A stretch of DNA of 64,000 nt from Massilia litorea (GTDB lineage: Bacteria > Pseudomonadota > Gammaproteobacteria > Burkholderiales > Burkholderiaceae_D), in NCBI RefSeq assembly GCF_015101885.1, contig NZ_CP062941.1, positions 124,001 through 188,000 on the forward strand, read 5' to 3'. Made by a program: the position numbers and the translations under genes. Under the pieces are notes generated by a model that worked only from the letters and a program-made list of their open reading frames with translations, was not told where the DNA came from and searched no databases. Positions 18,128-26,301 of the stretch are shown here, piece after piece; position 1 is the stretch's first letter, and the number at the start of each line of letters is the position of its first letter.

Positions 18128-18544
18128 TCAGGATGTCAATCCGTCCTTCCGCGGGCGCAAGGCCAGCAGGGCCAGGCCCGCCAGCAACTCGATCCCGCTT
18201 ACGACGAACAGGGACCCATTCGGCAGGCCGATCGCGAATGCCGCGACCAGGCGCCCGGCCGGCTGGGCCAGCAGGAATAATGCGACGAGATCGCCGAGGA
18301 TGGGCTGGTCGCCCCGCCTTGCCGCCAGCACAGCCAGCCCCGCGGTGGCGAGGCGGACTCCGACATAGATGGCGTAGAACTGGCTGTAGCCGTTCACGCC
18401 AACGAGAAACAGGCCCATTGCGGTGGCGACCCGGTCCGGGTCGAGCATCGCAACGAGCGCCGCCAGCGAGCTGGCGGTGGCGACCAGCGACAACAGCTGG
18501 CCACGCGCCCAGGCAGGCGACAGCGGAAGACGCTTAGTCTTCAA
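18128..18544 (-). CDS. Small four-helix membrane protein, DUF4345-like
   Basis: 138-residue protein with four hydrophobic segments (about 16-36, 40-70, 85-105, 115-133). The pattern, including [18 protein letters not shown] after the second helix, resembles the DUF4345 family, which has no known function. Its start overlaps the 3' end of obgE by 11 bases and it ends 10 bases before proB, so it is in the same transcript. It is an insertion relative to the usual obgE-proB adjacency. Confidence 0.75.
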   Translation of the reverse strand: MKTKRLPLSPAWARGQLLSLVATASSLAALVAMLDPDRVATAMGLFLVGVNGYSQFYAIYVGVRLATAGLAVLAARRGDQPILGDLVALFLLAQPAGRLVAAFAIGLPNGSLFVVSGIELLAGLALLALRPRKDGLTS

Positions 18545-19649
18545 GGATTTTAAAACGAGGATCGTCCGGATCGATCGAGACGATGCCGCGCGCCTCTTCG
18601 GTCATCTGCATCGTTTCATCGACGCGCACATCCTGGGCGCGCTTCTCTTCCAGGTGCAGGTAGATCGCATTGATCAGTTCCTGGCAGCCTTCGCGGTTCA
18701 GGGCCGAGATCTCGAAGACAGGACCCTTCCAGGCCATCTTCTTGATGAAGTCCTTGACGCGCTTCTTGCGCTCTTCTTCCGGCACCACGTCGAGCTTGTT
18801 GAGCACGAGCCAGCGCGGCTTGTTGAGCAGGTCCTCGTCGTACTTCTCGAGTTCCTTGATCAGCGCTTTCGCTTCCTTCACCGGATCAATGGTGTCCTCG
18901 AAGGGCGCCAGGTCGACGATGTGGAGCAGCAGGCCGGTACGCGCCAGGTGACGCAGGAACTGGTGGCCGAGGCCCGCGCCTTCGGCCGCGCCTTCGATCA
19001 GGCCGGGGATATCGGCGATCACGAAACTCTTCTCGTGCGATACGCGCACCACACCGAGGTTCGGGTGCAGGGTCGTGAACGGGTAGTCGGCGATCTTCGG
19101 CTTGGCGTTCGAGACGGCCGTAATGAAGGTCGACTTGCCGGCGTTCGGCATGCCCAGCAGGCCCACGTCGGCCAGCACCTTCAGTTCCAGGCGCAGTTCG
19201 CGGCGTTCGCCTTCCTTGCCCTCGGTCTTCTGGCGCGGTGCGCGGTTGGTCGAGGTTTTAAAATGGATGTTGCCCCAGCCGCCCTCGCCGCCCTTGGCGA
19301 GCAGTTCGGTCTGGCCGTGTTCGGTCAGGTCGGCGATGATTTCGCCGTTGACGTTATCGATGATCAGGGTACCGACCGGCATGCGCAGGTAGACATCGTC
19401 CGCGCCCTTGCCGTAGCAATCCGAACCGCGTCCCGGCTCGCCGTGGCGGCCATGGTGGGTCTTCGAATAGCGAAAGTCGACCAGCGTGTTGATGTTACGG
19501 TCCGCAACCGCCCAGATCGAGCCGCCCTTGCCGCCGTCGCCGCCGTCGGGACCGCCGAAGGGGCGGAACTTCTCGCGCAGGAACGAGGCGCAACCGTTGC
19601 CGCCGTCGCCCGCAATGACTTCAATTCTTGCTTCGTCGATAAACTTCAT
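18534..19649 (-). CDS. obgE: GTPase ObgE/CgtA
   Basis: 371-residue ribosome-associated GTPase involved in 50S assembly and stress signalling. The glycine-rich OBG fold occupies residues 1-158 ([19 protein letters not shown]). The G domain follows with P-loop GMPNAGKST, switch motif DIPGLIEGA and NKLD. The ATG at 19649 is chosen over an upstream TTG because it gives the universal MKFIDEA start. It follows rpmA and rplU on the minus strand, the conserved arrangement. Confidence 0.98.
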   Translation of the reverse strand: MKFIDEARIEVIAGDGGNGCASFLREKFRPFGGPDGGDGGKGGSIWAVADRNINTLVDFRYSKTHHGRHGEPGRGSDCYGKGADDVYLRMPVGTLIIDNVNGEIIADLTEHGQTELLAKGGEGGWGNIHFKTSTNRAPRQKTEGKEGERRELRLELKVLADVGLLGMPNAGKSTFITAVSNAKPKIADYPFTTLHPNLGVVRVSHEKSFVIADIPGLIEGAAEGAGLGHQFLRHLARTGLLLHIVDLAPFEDTIDPVKEAKALIKELEKYDEDLLNKPRWLVLNKLDVVPEEERKKRVKDFIKKMAWKGPVFEISALNREGCQELINAIYLHLEEKRAQDVRVDETMQMTEEARGIVSIDPDDPRFKILED

Positions 19650-19659
19650 TTTGACCGCC

Positions 19660-19696
19660 AAAAAACTAAAAAGGCCCTACCGTGGGCAGAGCCTTT
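19660..19696 (-). terminator. Possible attenuating terminator between rpmA and obgE
   Basis: On the minus strand an imperfect hairpin (AAAGGC...GCCC paired with GGGC...CTTTTT, loop ACGGTA) runs into a T-rich stretch 11 bases before obgE. It may uncouple ribosomal protein and obgE expression. Confidence 0.5.
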
Positions 19697-19753
19697 CGAT
19701 GGAAGGCTTGCGCCTTACAAGGATGCGCCGCTCCGGGCGGCGCTTTACGTCAC

Positions 19754-20035
19754 TTACGCTGCGACTGCTTCAGCAGCTGGTGCAGCAACGACGGTCACGT
19801 ACTGCTTCGAACCGACGCCTTGCTTGACGAACTTCACAGTGCCGTCGACCAGCGCGAACAGGGTGTGATCCTTGCCCAGGCCAACGTTGGTGCCTGGACG
19901 CACTGGGGTGCCGCGTTGACGGATGATGATGCCGCCGGCGTTGATCGCCTGGCCGCCGTACACCTTCACGCCGAGGCGCTTGCTTTCTGAGTCGCGGCCG
20001 TTACGGGTAGTGCCGCCGCCTTTTTTGTGTGCCAT
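19754..20035 (-). CDS. rpmA: 50S ribosomal protein L27
   Basis: 93-residue ribosomal protein L27, N-terminus [19 protein letters not shown], whose basic tail reaches the peptidyl transferase centre. The central [10 protein letters not shown] and C-terminal barrel are conserved; the end carries an Ala-rich extension. It starts with MAHKK, so there is no cleavable leader as in Firmicutes. Located 36 bases after rplU. Confidence 0.98.
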   Translation of the reverse strand: MAHKKGGGTTRNGRDSESKRLGVKVYGGQAINAGGIIIRQRGTPVRPGTNVGLGKDHTLFALVDGTVKFVKQGVGSKQYVTVVAAPAAEAVAA

Positions 20036-20071
20036 TTAAGTACTCCTTGATGACTTTGAAGAGAGGGGCAA

Positions 20072-20383
20072 TTAGCCGTTGATCGAAACCACTTGGATTT
20101 CGGTGAAGTTCTGGCGGTGGCCCTGACGCTTCTGGTAGTGCTTACGACGGCGCATTTTGAAAATGCGGACCTTGTCGTGGCGACCATGGGAAACGACCTT
20201 CACCAGAACCGTAGCACCTTCAACCAGGGGAGCACCAAATTTGATGCTCTCGCCCGCGCCAACGGCGAGGACCTGATCGATCGTGAGTTCGGAACCAATG
20301 TCTGCCGGTATCTGTTCTACTTTAAGTTTTTCGCCAGCGACAACTTTATACTGCTTGCCACCGGTTTTTATGACCGCGTACAT
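20072..20383 (-). CDS. rplU: 50S ribosomal protein L21
   Basis: 103-residue ribosomal protein L21, standard length when started at the ATG at 20383 ([14 protein letters not shown]). The conserved C-terminal [14 protein letters not shown] region is present with slight variation. First gene of the rplU-rpmA-obgE unit, driven by a strong promoter about 90 bases upstream. Confidence 0.98.
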   Translation of the reverse strand: MYAVIKTGGKQYKVVAGEKLKVEQIPADIGSELTIDQVLAVGAGESIKFGAPLVEGATVLVKVVSHGRHDKVRIFKMRRRKHYQKRQGHRQNFTEIQVVSING

Positions 20384-20476
20384 GATTGAAAACCTCATCA
20401 ATTGTTTAATAAAAATCCCTGCGGCGGCGACGGGTTATTGGCCGCGCTGCGCTTCTCTGGTGCCGGGGAACAGGGA

Positions 20477-20505
20477 ATTATACACGGTTCGATCTCTGGC
20501 GTCAA
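20477..20505 (-). promoter_or_regulatory. Sigma-70 promoter of rplU-rpmA
   Basis: On the minus strand TTGACG (20505-20500), 17-base spacer, perfect TATAAT (20482-20477). Predicted start near 20470 leaves an 87-nt leader to rplU, long enough for ribosomal-protein feedback. The roughly 300-base gap between rplU and ispB is a divergent promoter region and holds no gene. Confidence 0.85.
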
Positions 20506-20632
20506 AAGCCGAGACAGAGTCAGCAATGCAGTCGGGCTGCCGTGGCATCGCGGCAACGCCTGTGCAGCAACCAGGGAAACGCGGTGCACGCCTCGCGCTG
20601 GTCGAAATGGCACGGCTCATGCTTGCATGTCG

Positions 20633-20638
20633 TATAAT
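20633..20638 (+). promoter_or_regulatory. Candidate -10 box of ispB
   Basis: Perfect TATAAT 52 bases before the likely TTG start of ispB; the -35 region is not consensus. Confidence 0.5.
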
Positions 20639-20689
20639 CGCCGCACTCTCGCACATCAACCGCATTTCAACTGTCACAGCAGGTTCGCC

Positions 20690-21676
20690 TTGTCCGCCGC
20701 TACCCCTCACGCACAGAACAACATCACCCAATCGATCGCCGCCGACATGGATGCGGTCAACACGGTGATCCGCCAGCGCCTGCATTCGGAAGTCAGCCTG
20801 GTCAACCAGATCGCCGAATACATCATCAGCGCCGGCGGCAAGCGCATCCGCCCCGTGCTGGTACTGCTGCTGGCCAATGCCTACGGATACAAGGGTGGCG
20901 CGCACCACGAACTGGCGGCGGTCGTCGAGTTCATCCATACCGCTACCCTGCTGCACGACGACGTCGTCGACGAGTCCTCGATGCGGCGCGGGCGCCAGAC
21001 GGCGAATGCATTATTTGGAAATGCCGCCTCGGTGCTGGTCGGCGACTTCCTGTATTCGCGCTCCTTCCAGATGATGGTCAGCCTGGAAAACATGCGCGTC
21101 ATGCAGATCCTGTCGGACGCGACCAACGTGATCGCGGAAGGCGAAGTGCTGCAGCTGCTGAACATGCACGACCCGGACGTCAGCCACGAGAGCTACCTGA
21201 AGGTGATCCGTTCCAAGACCGCCAAGCTGTTCGAAGCGGCGGCGGAACTGGGCGCCCTGGTGGCCGGCGCCAGCAGCGCGCAAGTGGCCGCGGCCGGCGA
21301 ATACGGGCGCTCGCTGGGCACGGCGTTCCAGCTGATCGACGATGTGCTCGATTACGCCGGCGACGCCGCCGAGATCGGCAAGAACGTCGGCGACGACCTG
21401 CGCGAGGGCAAGCCTACCCTGCCCCTGATCTACCTGATGGAACACGGCAGCCCGGAACAACGCGAACTGGTGCGTACCTGCATCGAGCAAGGCGACGAGC
21501 AGCATTTCGACGCCGTGCTGTCCGCCGTCACCTCCAGCGGCGCCCTCGATTACACGCGCCGCGAAGCCGAAACGGCCGCCCGCCGCGCGGCCGAATCGAT
21601 CGCCGACCTGCCGGAAAGCATCTATAAAGAGAGCCTGCTGCAACTGTGCCGTTTCGCTGTTGACAGGAACCATTGA
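20690..21676 (+). CDS. ispB: Octaprenyl diphosphate synthase
   Basis: 328-residue trans-polyprenyl diphosphate synthase that makes the ubiquinone side chain. First aspartate-rich motif LHDDVVDESSMRRG and second LIDDVLDYAGD are intact; GGKRIRP and the C-terminal IYKESLLQLCRFAVDRN follow the IspB pattern. I place the start at the TTG at 20690 (followed by SAATPHAQNN), preceded by CAGGTTC; longer in-frame starts run into the promoter and are unlikely. Divergent from rplU, as in many Burkholderiales. Confidence 0.95.
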   Translation: MSAATPHAQNNITQSIAADMDAVNTVIRQRLHSEVSLVNQIAEYIISAGGKRIRPVLVLLLANAYGYKGGAHHELAAVVEFIHTATLLHDDVVDESSMRRGRQTANALFGNAASVLVGDFLYSRSFQMMVSLENMRVMQILSDATNVIAEGEVLQLLNMHDPDVSHESYLKVIRSKTAKLFEAAAELGALVAGASSAQVAAAGEYGRSLGTAFQLIDDVLDYAGDAAEIGKNVGDDLREGKPTLPLIYLMEHGSPEQRELVRTCIEQGDEQHFDAVLSAVTSSGALDYTRREAETAARRAAESIADLPESIYKESLLQLCRFAVDRNH

Positions 21677-21689
21677 GGAAATTTATATT
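21660..21689 (+). promoter_or_regulatory. Promoter of tRNA-Pro inside the ispB 3' end
   Basis: Perfect TTGACA at 21660-21665, 18-base spacer, TATATT at 21684-21689. The -35 hexamer lies within the last codons of ispB; predicted start near 21696, about 33 bases before the tRNA. Confidence 0.75.
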
Positions 21690-21728
21690 AATGCTTCCTG
21701 AGGCATGTTTTCAGCGCCTCGAATTAGT

Positions 21729-21805
21729 CGGGGTGTAGCTTAGCCCGGTAGAGCGCTACGTTCGGGACGTAGAGGCCGGAGGTTCGAATCCTCTCACCCC
21801 GACCA
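21729..21805 (+). tRNA. tRNA-Pro (anticodon CGG)
   Basis: 77-nt cloverleaf: acceptor CGGGGTG paired with CACCCCG, D-loop with GCTTAGCCCGG, anticodon stem CTACG/CGTAG with loop TTCGGGA (anticodon CGG, reading CCG), T-arm GGAGG-TTCGAAT-CCTCT, discriminator A and encoded CCA. Confidence 0.97.
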
Positions 21806-21820
21806 GGAATTCTCGTACTA

Positions 21821-21852
21821 AAAAGCCCACGCATCCAGGTCGTGGGCTTTTT
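21821..21852 (+). terminator. Intrinsic terminator after tRNA-Pro
   Basis: 11-bp stem AAAAGCCCACG / CGTGGGCTTTT with a 9-base loop and trailing T-run, 15 bases after the tRNA. Confidence 0.9.
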
Positions 21853-21875
21853 GCATTTTGCCTGCTGCCGCCTGC

Positions 21876-22407
21876 TCAATCCCCGTCGTCGGTCGAGACC
21901 TCCATCCGCACTTCTCCCATGTGGATCAGCTCGCCTTTCGGGCTGCGCTCGCCATCGACACGGACGAACGACACCGAGATCATGCCGAGTTCCCGTTCCA
22001 GGGCTCCCGCCAGGCGCCGCCTGATCGGATAGCGCAACTGAACCTGGGCGCCGCCATGGTGCATGGCCGCGTTGATCTTGAACGATCCGAGTGTCCCGAT
22101 ATGGATGCTCCTGAACCGGCCGGCCTTCCCTTTCGCTGACGGAATGTTCAGGTAGAGCTGGTAGAAATAGCCGCCCAGCCTGGCCGCTTCGCCGAGCTCG
22201 ACATTGTCCAGGACGAGCTCAACCGAGCGGAACTGCTCTGCGCGGCCGGGGAAGGATGCAGCGGCGCCAAGAGCCATTCTTGCCAGCGCGCGCGTGTGTT
22301 CCGAGCCTGCCGGCAACTGCACACTGACCGATCGTTCGTCGAGGCCGACGGCCAATGCGCCGGCGATCGAGAAGGTCCGCCTTCCCGTTTGGCGCGGTCC
22401 GGACAGC
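21876..22407 (-). pseudogene. C-terminal fragment of a tyrosinase-like protein
   Basis: The minus-strand frame ending at 21876 encodes about 175 residues resembling only the C-terminal beta-sandwich (KFDV-like) domain of tyrosinase/polyphenol oxidase: a VELVLDNVEL strand, YFYQLYLNIPSAKGK, FRSIHIGTLGSF and ISVSFVRVDGE. The N-terminal copper domain with its histidines is absent. Upstream the frame continues (TGRRTFSIAGALAVG) to about 22407 and then enters sequence that in another frame encodes a flippase. Hence a truncated remnant joined to an unrelated gene. Family assignment is moderate; truncation is well supported. Confidence 0.55.
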
Positions 22408-22908
22408 CGACAGCATCCATGCCGACTGCAGGGCCACGAGTATTCCCAGGGGGAGCACGAAGATCAGGCCGGGGAGCGCCGCTTGCGCGAGCTGGACCGA
22501 ATGCGCCGGCAAGCCGCTCTTTCCCAGCCCCAGCATGGTGCGCAGGCCCAGCCACGCGAGCAGCGCCAGCCCGCTCCCCAACAGGAGTGCCAGTCCAAAC
22601 AGTTCCGCACGAAAATGCGGCACCTGGTCCTTGTCGTGCTCGCGGAGCCGCACGGCGAGCGGGACGAGCACCGCGGTCAGCACGCTGCACCAGATTCCGA
22701 TGGGCCAGGAAAGCAGGTTATACAGAAACTGGTACGCGTCGACCTCTGCCGACAAGCCATAACGGTAGGCCACCACCATTTCCTTTGCTGCGCTCATGAG
22801 CTTGCCAAGCAAAGTGAACAGGGCGACCGTCAACATGCCCTTGAAAATCGCAAAATGTTGTGGGTCGGCCGCCTTGAACCGCGTACCCAGGGTATTGAGC
22901 AAATTCAC
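22408..22908 (-). pseudogene. 5' fragment of a MurJ/MviN-like lipid flippase
   Basis: The GTG at 22908 (ribosome binding site GAGAGG) opens about 168 residues of a MATE/MurJ-fold protein: a LLGKLMSAAKEMVVAYRYG motif, DAYQFLYNLLSWP, then hydrophobic helices ending at LQSAWMLSA. Full members are 430-520 residues. After MLSA the reading becomes Arg-rich and unrelated, while a tyrosinase-like fragment appears in another frame. The natural role would be export of lipid-linked polysaccharide units, fitting the adjacent epimerase and initiating transferase genes. The junction at about 22400-22410 looks like a deletion end point. Confidence 0.7.
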
Positions 22909-22964
22909 TTGAACCTCTCGCCGGACATCGTTCCCGTCACGTCATCGTCCATACGGTCCGGGAC

Positions 22965-24086
22965 TTACCCAGCAGCGGTTTTTTTTGCGCCAAGGATGCC
23001 GGCGTCGAGGGCGGAATACTTCGTCGAGAGCGTTCTGCTCGCCTCGCCCCTCAGAGGTGTTATCCGGTTTGCCCGTTCGACGTACCAGGGAATGGCCGCC
23101 TCGAGCCCGTCATAGATGCGGTGCTGCGGAGCATAGCCGAGCTCGCGCATGGCCTTGCTCACGTCCGCTTGCGAATGTTTTACGTCGCCCTTGCGAAACG
23201 CGGCGTAGGCCGGATTCCCGGCGACCTTGATGCCGTTCGCATTCAGGATTTCCTTCAGATAGCCGAACAGCTGGTTCAAGGTGGTGGCATCGCTTACCGC
23301 CACGTTATAGATTTCGCTGTTTCCGCTGCCGGGAACGGTCGCGGCCAGCAAATTCGCCTGGACGGCGTTGTCGACATAACAGAAATCCCTGCTCGTGCTG
23401 CCGTCGCCGTTGATGATGACCTGCCCGCCCGTCATCATCGTGGCTATCCACTTCGGAATGACGGCGGCGTAAGCACCGTTCGGATCCTGGCGCTTGCCGA
23501 AGACGTTGAAGTAGCGTAAGCCGATTGCCCTGAACCCGTAGCAGCGCGAAAACACGTCAGCGTACAGTTCGTTGACATATTTGGTAACGGCATAGGGCGA
23601 CAAGGGCCTGCCGATACACTCTTCCACCTTGGGCAGTCCCGGATGATCTCCATAGGTCGAGCTGGACGCCGCGTACACGAAGGACTTTACGTGGGCGTCT
23701 CTTGCCGCCACCAGCACATTCAGGAACCCGTTGATATTCGAATCATTCGTGGTCAGCGGATCCTCGATCGACCGGGGGACCGAACCCAGGGCGGCCTGAT
23801 GAAGGACGCTATCGACACCGATGACTGCTTCCTTGCAGGCGTCCCGGTCGCGTATATCGCCATGGATAAAGCTGAAACGCCGCCACTGTTCTTCGCTGAC
23901 CAGGCCGCGCACGTCATCCAGGTTGCGCTGATGACCGGTGGACAGATTATCCAGTCCGACCACTGTCTGGTTCAGCTTCAGCAGCGTTTCAAGCAAATTG
24001 GAGCCGATGAAGCCGGCACAACCTGTCACCAACCACTTTCCAGGTTTATTGCGAATGGCGGATTGAATCCGTTCAAAATTCGTCAT
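22965..24086 (-). CDS. NAD-dependent UDP-sugar 4-epimerase (WbpP/TviC type)
   Basis: 373-residue short-chain dehydrogenase/reductase of the extended class, most like UDP-N-acetylglucosamine C4-epimerases WbpP/TviC. NAD motif TGCAGFIGS near residue 21, catalytic tyrosine in [11 protein letters not shown], substrate-loop [17 protein letters not shown], and the C-terminal [13 protein letters not shown] typical of the group. Start at 24086 ([11 protein letters not shown]); an in-frame start at 24116 is also possible. Part of a minus-strand polysaccharide gene series with the transferase upstream and the truncated flippase downstream. Confidence 0.9.
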   Translation of the reverse strand: MTNFERIQSAIRNKPGKWLVTGCAGFIGSNLLETLLKLNQTVVGLDNLSTGHQRNLDDVRGLVSEEQWRRFSFIHGDIRDRDACKEAVIGVDSVLHQAALGSVPRSIEDPLTTNDSNINGFLNVLVAARDAHVKSFVYAASSSTYGDHPGLPKVEECIGRPLSPYAVTKYVNELYADVFSRCYGFRAIGLRYFNVFGKRQDPNGAYAAVIPKWIATMMTGGQVIINGDGSTSRDFCYVDNAVQANLLAATVPGSGNSEIYNVAVSDATTLNQLFGYLKEILNANGIKVAGNPAYAAFRKGDVKHSQADVSKAMRELGYAPQHRIYDGLEAAIPWYVERANRITPLRGEASRTLSTKYSALDAGILGAKKTAAG

Positions 24087-24149
24087 GACTCGATTCCTAT
24101 CATCTCTACTGAACAAGCCAACAATATGCTGGTCGAAAATGCGCTTCGG

Positions 24150-25361
24150 TCAGATTGCCCTGCCCTTGGGCTGCGGCCGCAATCCGAGGATCACCGCGAG
24201 GCTCCGGCAATGGCCCCAATGGCCGCGCACCAATCTCATGTAGACCGCCACGTAGATCAGCATTTGAATGATTACCAGTGCCACGGCCGCAGGGATGGTG
24301 TTACCAATCAGCACGGTCGTGAGGGTGGCGATGGAGACCCACGCTGCCACGAAACAGGCGACGCCCGCATTCCTGCTCCATGGATATTTCCTGAACTTGA
24401 ATTTGTGGCAGGCCACCCGCCGATAGAAAAGGGAGTGAAGATGTAGCCGATCCGGGGCGCCCACCACGGTGTCATGCAGTATCTTTCGGCGATACATGCT
24501 GAACAGCACTTCGATGACGGGATAAGCGTAGATCGAGAGGATTTGCCACGCGTTGATTGTGGGATTGCGCACGATCGTCAACACGGCCACTTCCGCAGCC
24601 CAGAATCCCATGAAATAGGCGCCTCCGTCTCCCATGAACAAGCGCCCGGTCGGGTAGTTCAGCATCAGGAAGCCGATCGTCGCGCCGATACCAGCCAAGG
24701 CCAGCTGTGTTACCAGCGTATCGCCCGCCTGCCACGACAGATACCCCGCTCCCGCCAGGACAATCACGACGGTCGCACCGGCGACGCCATGAAAGCCATC
24801 CACGATGTTGATCGAATTCGTGACGCCTACTACGGCAAACGCGGTAATGGCCACGGACAGCGGCAGCCAATTCAGGGCACCGTCCAGCGCCCAGATATCG
24901 AGGCGCGGCAGACGCGCTCCCAGCAGCCATGCCGCCAGGATTGCGCTCGCAAATATCGAACAAAAGCGCGTCCGCACAGAAACTTTTTTGGTCAGGTCCT
25001 CGATTATTCCCGCCAAGAAGGCCGGCGTGGCCGCCAGCAGGAGTTTTAATATGGTCGTCTTGGTTTCGAGCTGGAGCGAGAGTGGGTAGTAATCGAAATG
25101 CCCCAAGATCGGAACAGCCAGGACGCCGGACAACAAGGCAATGCCACCAGTGCGCGAAACCATGTTTTTATGCACTTTTTGGATACCATGCAGGTCCAGG
25201 TCGAAAGAATAACGGCCATGCCAGCGCACAGTCACAATATTGATGGAACACACCACCAAGCTCACAAGCAAAGCTAAAGCGATCGTTTCAATCAGAGCGG
25301 AAGTAAATATTTTAGATAATGCAAGTTCATACCCGCGATAAATCAATTCCTCGACTGCCAT
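24150..25361 (-). CDS. Undecaprenyl-phosphate sugar-1-phosphate transferase (WecA/MraY family)
   Basis: About 403 residues, eleven hydrophobic helices. The polyprenyl-phosphate transferase signatures are visible: DLHGIQKVHKNMVSRTGG near the N-terminus, the Asp-rich GIIEDLTKK, NSINIVDGFHGVAG, and the late FMGDGGAYF and the HLHSLFYRR motif with catalytic-type His. It would start lipid-linked glycan assembly at the cytoplasmic membrane. The ATG at 25361 has GGAG at 8 bases; ATGs at 25373 and 25397 are in frame. Upstream lies an unusually long low-GC gap. Confidence 0.9.
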   Translation of the reverse strand: MAVEELIYRGYELALSKIFTSALIETIALALLVSLVVCSINIVTVRWHGRYSFDLDLHGIQKVHKNMVSRTGGIALLSGVLAVPILGHFDYYPLSLQLETKTTILKLLLAATPAFLAGIIEDLTKKVSVRTRFCSIFASAILAAWLLGARLPRLDIWALDGALNWLPLSVAITAFAVVGVTNSINIVDGFHGVAGATVVIVLAGAGYLSWQAGDTLVTQLALAGIGATIGFLMLNYPTGRLFMGDGGAYFMGFWAAEVAVLTIVRNPTINAWQILSIYAYPVIEVLFSMYRRKILHDTVVGAPDRLHLHSLFYRRVACHKFKFRKYPWSRNAGVACFVAAWVSIATLTTVLIGNTIPAAVALVIIQMLIYVAVYMRLVRGHWGHCRSLAVILGLRPQPKGRAI

Positions 25362-26301
25362 GGCAAGCTCCATTCTGACGTTGCTAATTCTTGGCATTCA
25401 CGCGCACGAAACATCTCTTTTATCCCTGGCCGGTTATCTCCTTGCAGGCCGTGGGAACATTAACTCGGCGCAAATGTTTTCAAACCGTCTAGACAGTTCT
25501 CACTCTAGCAATTTCCGTTGTAATATAAGAATGGAAAAATCGATGTTTATCCATTAAACCCCGTGGCTCACATGTTTTTTTATAATTCGTTTCGCATAGG
25601 AAAAGACTCCATAAACACGCGTTACTGTGCTATTAGGAAATTGATTTTCTCGACACCCTAAATAGGCGAAACAAAACTTCCGATTGGAAATTTCGTTATA
25701 GCCAGGCGCTCATAATTAGTTTTCGAATACAAATTCATCGACATGGTGGCGCTCGTCGCTGCGCAGGCTTCGATGTGTTCACTCCGTGGCGGCGTAAGCG
25801 GCATAGGTGAATCGGCCGTAGCGGGCGTGGCCAGGCGGAGGCGCGGCCTTGATTGACGGCCAGCGACACGGACGGTCGCGGAGCCGCTGTCTCACGGGGG
25901 GCATGCACGCCCTTCGACCGCAGGCCGATGGATGGGCTTTCGGCTGATGGGGAAAGCACGACGTGGAAGGGAATTATCTGCACCAGGCAGGCGCAGTGGG
26001 AGGAGAAGCCTATGTGGAAGCAGCGGCAGTGGCGCTAAAGCAAGCGCCTCCGGAGCGATGTCATCCGGAGGCAGTGCAATCCACGGTCACCTGGAATTGG
26101 CGACGAAGGCACAGTGGGAACAAGGACCAGGCTGCGACGCCATACCAGCCTGCACACGGCCACGATGGATTGCGTCAACGTCGCGCTTGGCGGCCGGCAA
26201 GTGATTACCAGGTTCAGTCAGCAACCGGCAAACGCGGTCGCTCGGCATTCAACCTGGGCTAGCTATTGACTGATCCTGATAGCTGGAAGGACTTCGACTT
26301 G
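25362..26301. other. Roughly 940-base region without a recognisable gene
   Basis: Two parts. From 25362 to about 25740 the DNA is markedly AT-rich for this genome, with T-runs and no ORF of merit; it probably holds the promoter of the downstream transferase gene. From 25740 to 26270 it is GC-rich, with short open frames on both strands, none carrying a family signature or good start site, plus a perfect hairpin at 26047-26071. The GC-rich part could be a decayed insertion or an untranslated RNA; neither is established. Confidence 0.5.
26047..26071. other. Perfect 8-bp stem-loop in an unexplained region
   Basis: CCTCCGGA and TCCGGAGG separated by 9 bases. No T-run on either side, so not an intrinsic terminator. 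Could belong to a structured RNA or be an element end. Confidence 0.45.

Noticed and set aside
22219..22908. Single intact 229-residue membrane protein gene
   Set aside because: The last 60 codons are Arg-rich nonsense overlapping a tyrosinase-like frame, so the open frame is accidental beyond about codon 168.
21729..24086. Genomic island integrated at tRNA-Pro
   Set aside because: No integrase, no duplicated tRNA 3' end and no clear att repeat in the window; deletion-driven decay explains the data more simply.
25814..25825. ops/JUMPstart-like sequence GGCCGTAGCGGG
   Set aside because: It matches the ops core at only 10 of 12 positions and lies on the plus strand while the polysaccharide genes run on the minus strand.
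25740..26270. Possible group II intron or insertion sequence
   Set aside because: No reverse transcriptase or transposase motif, no domain V-like structure and no terminal inverted repeats could be seen.
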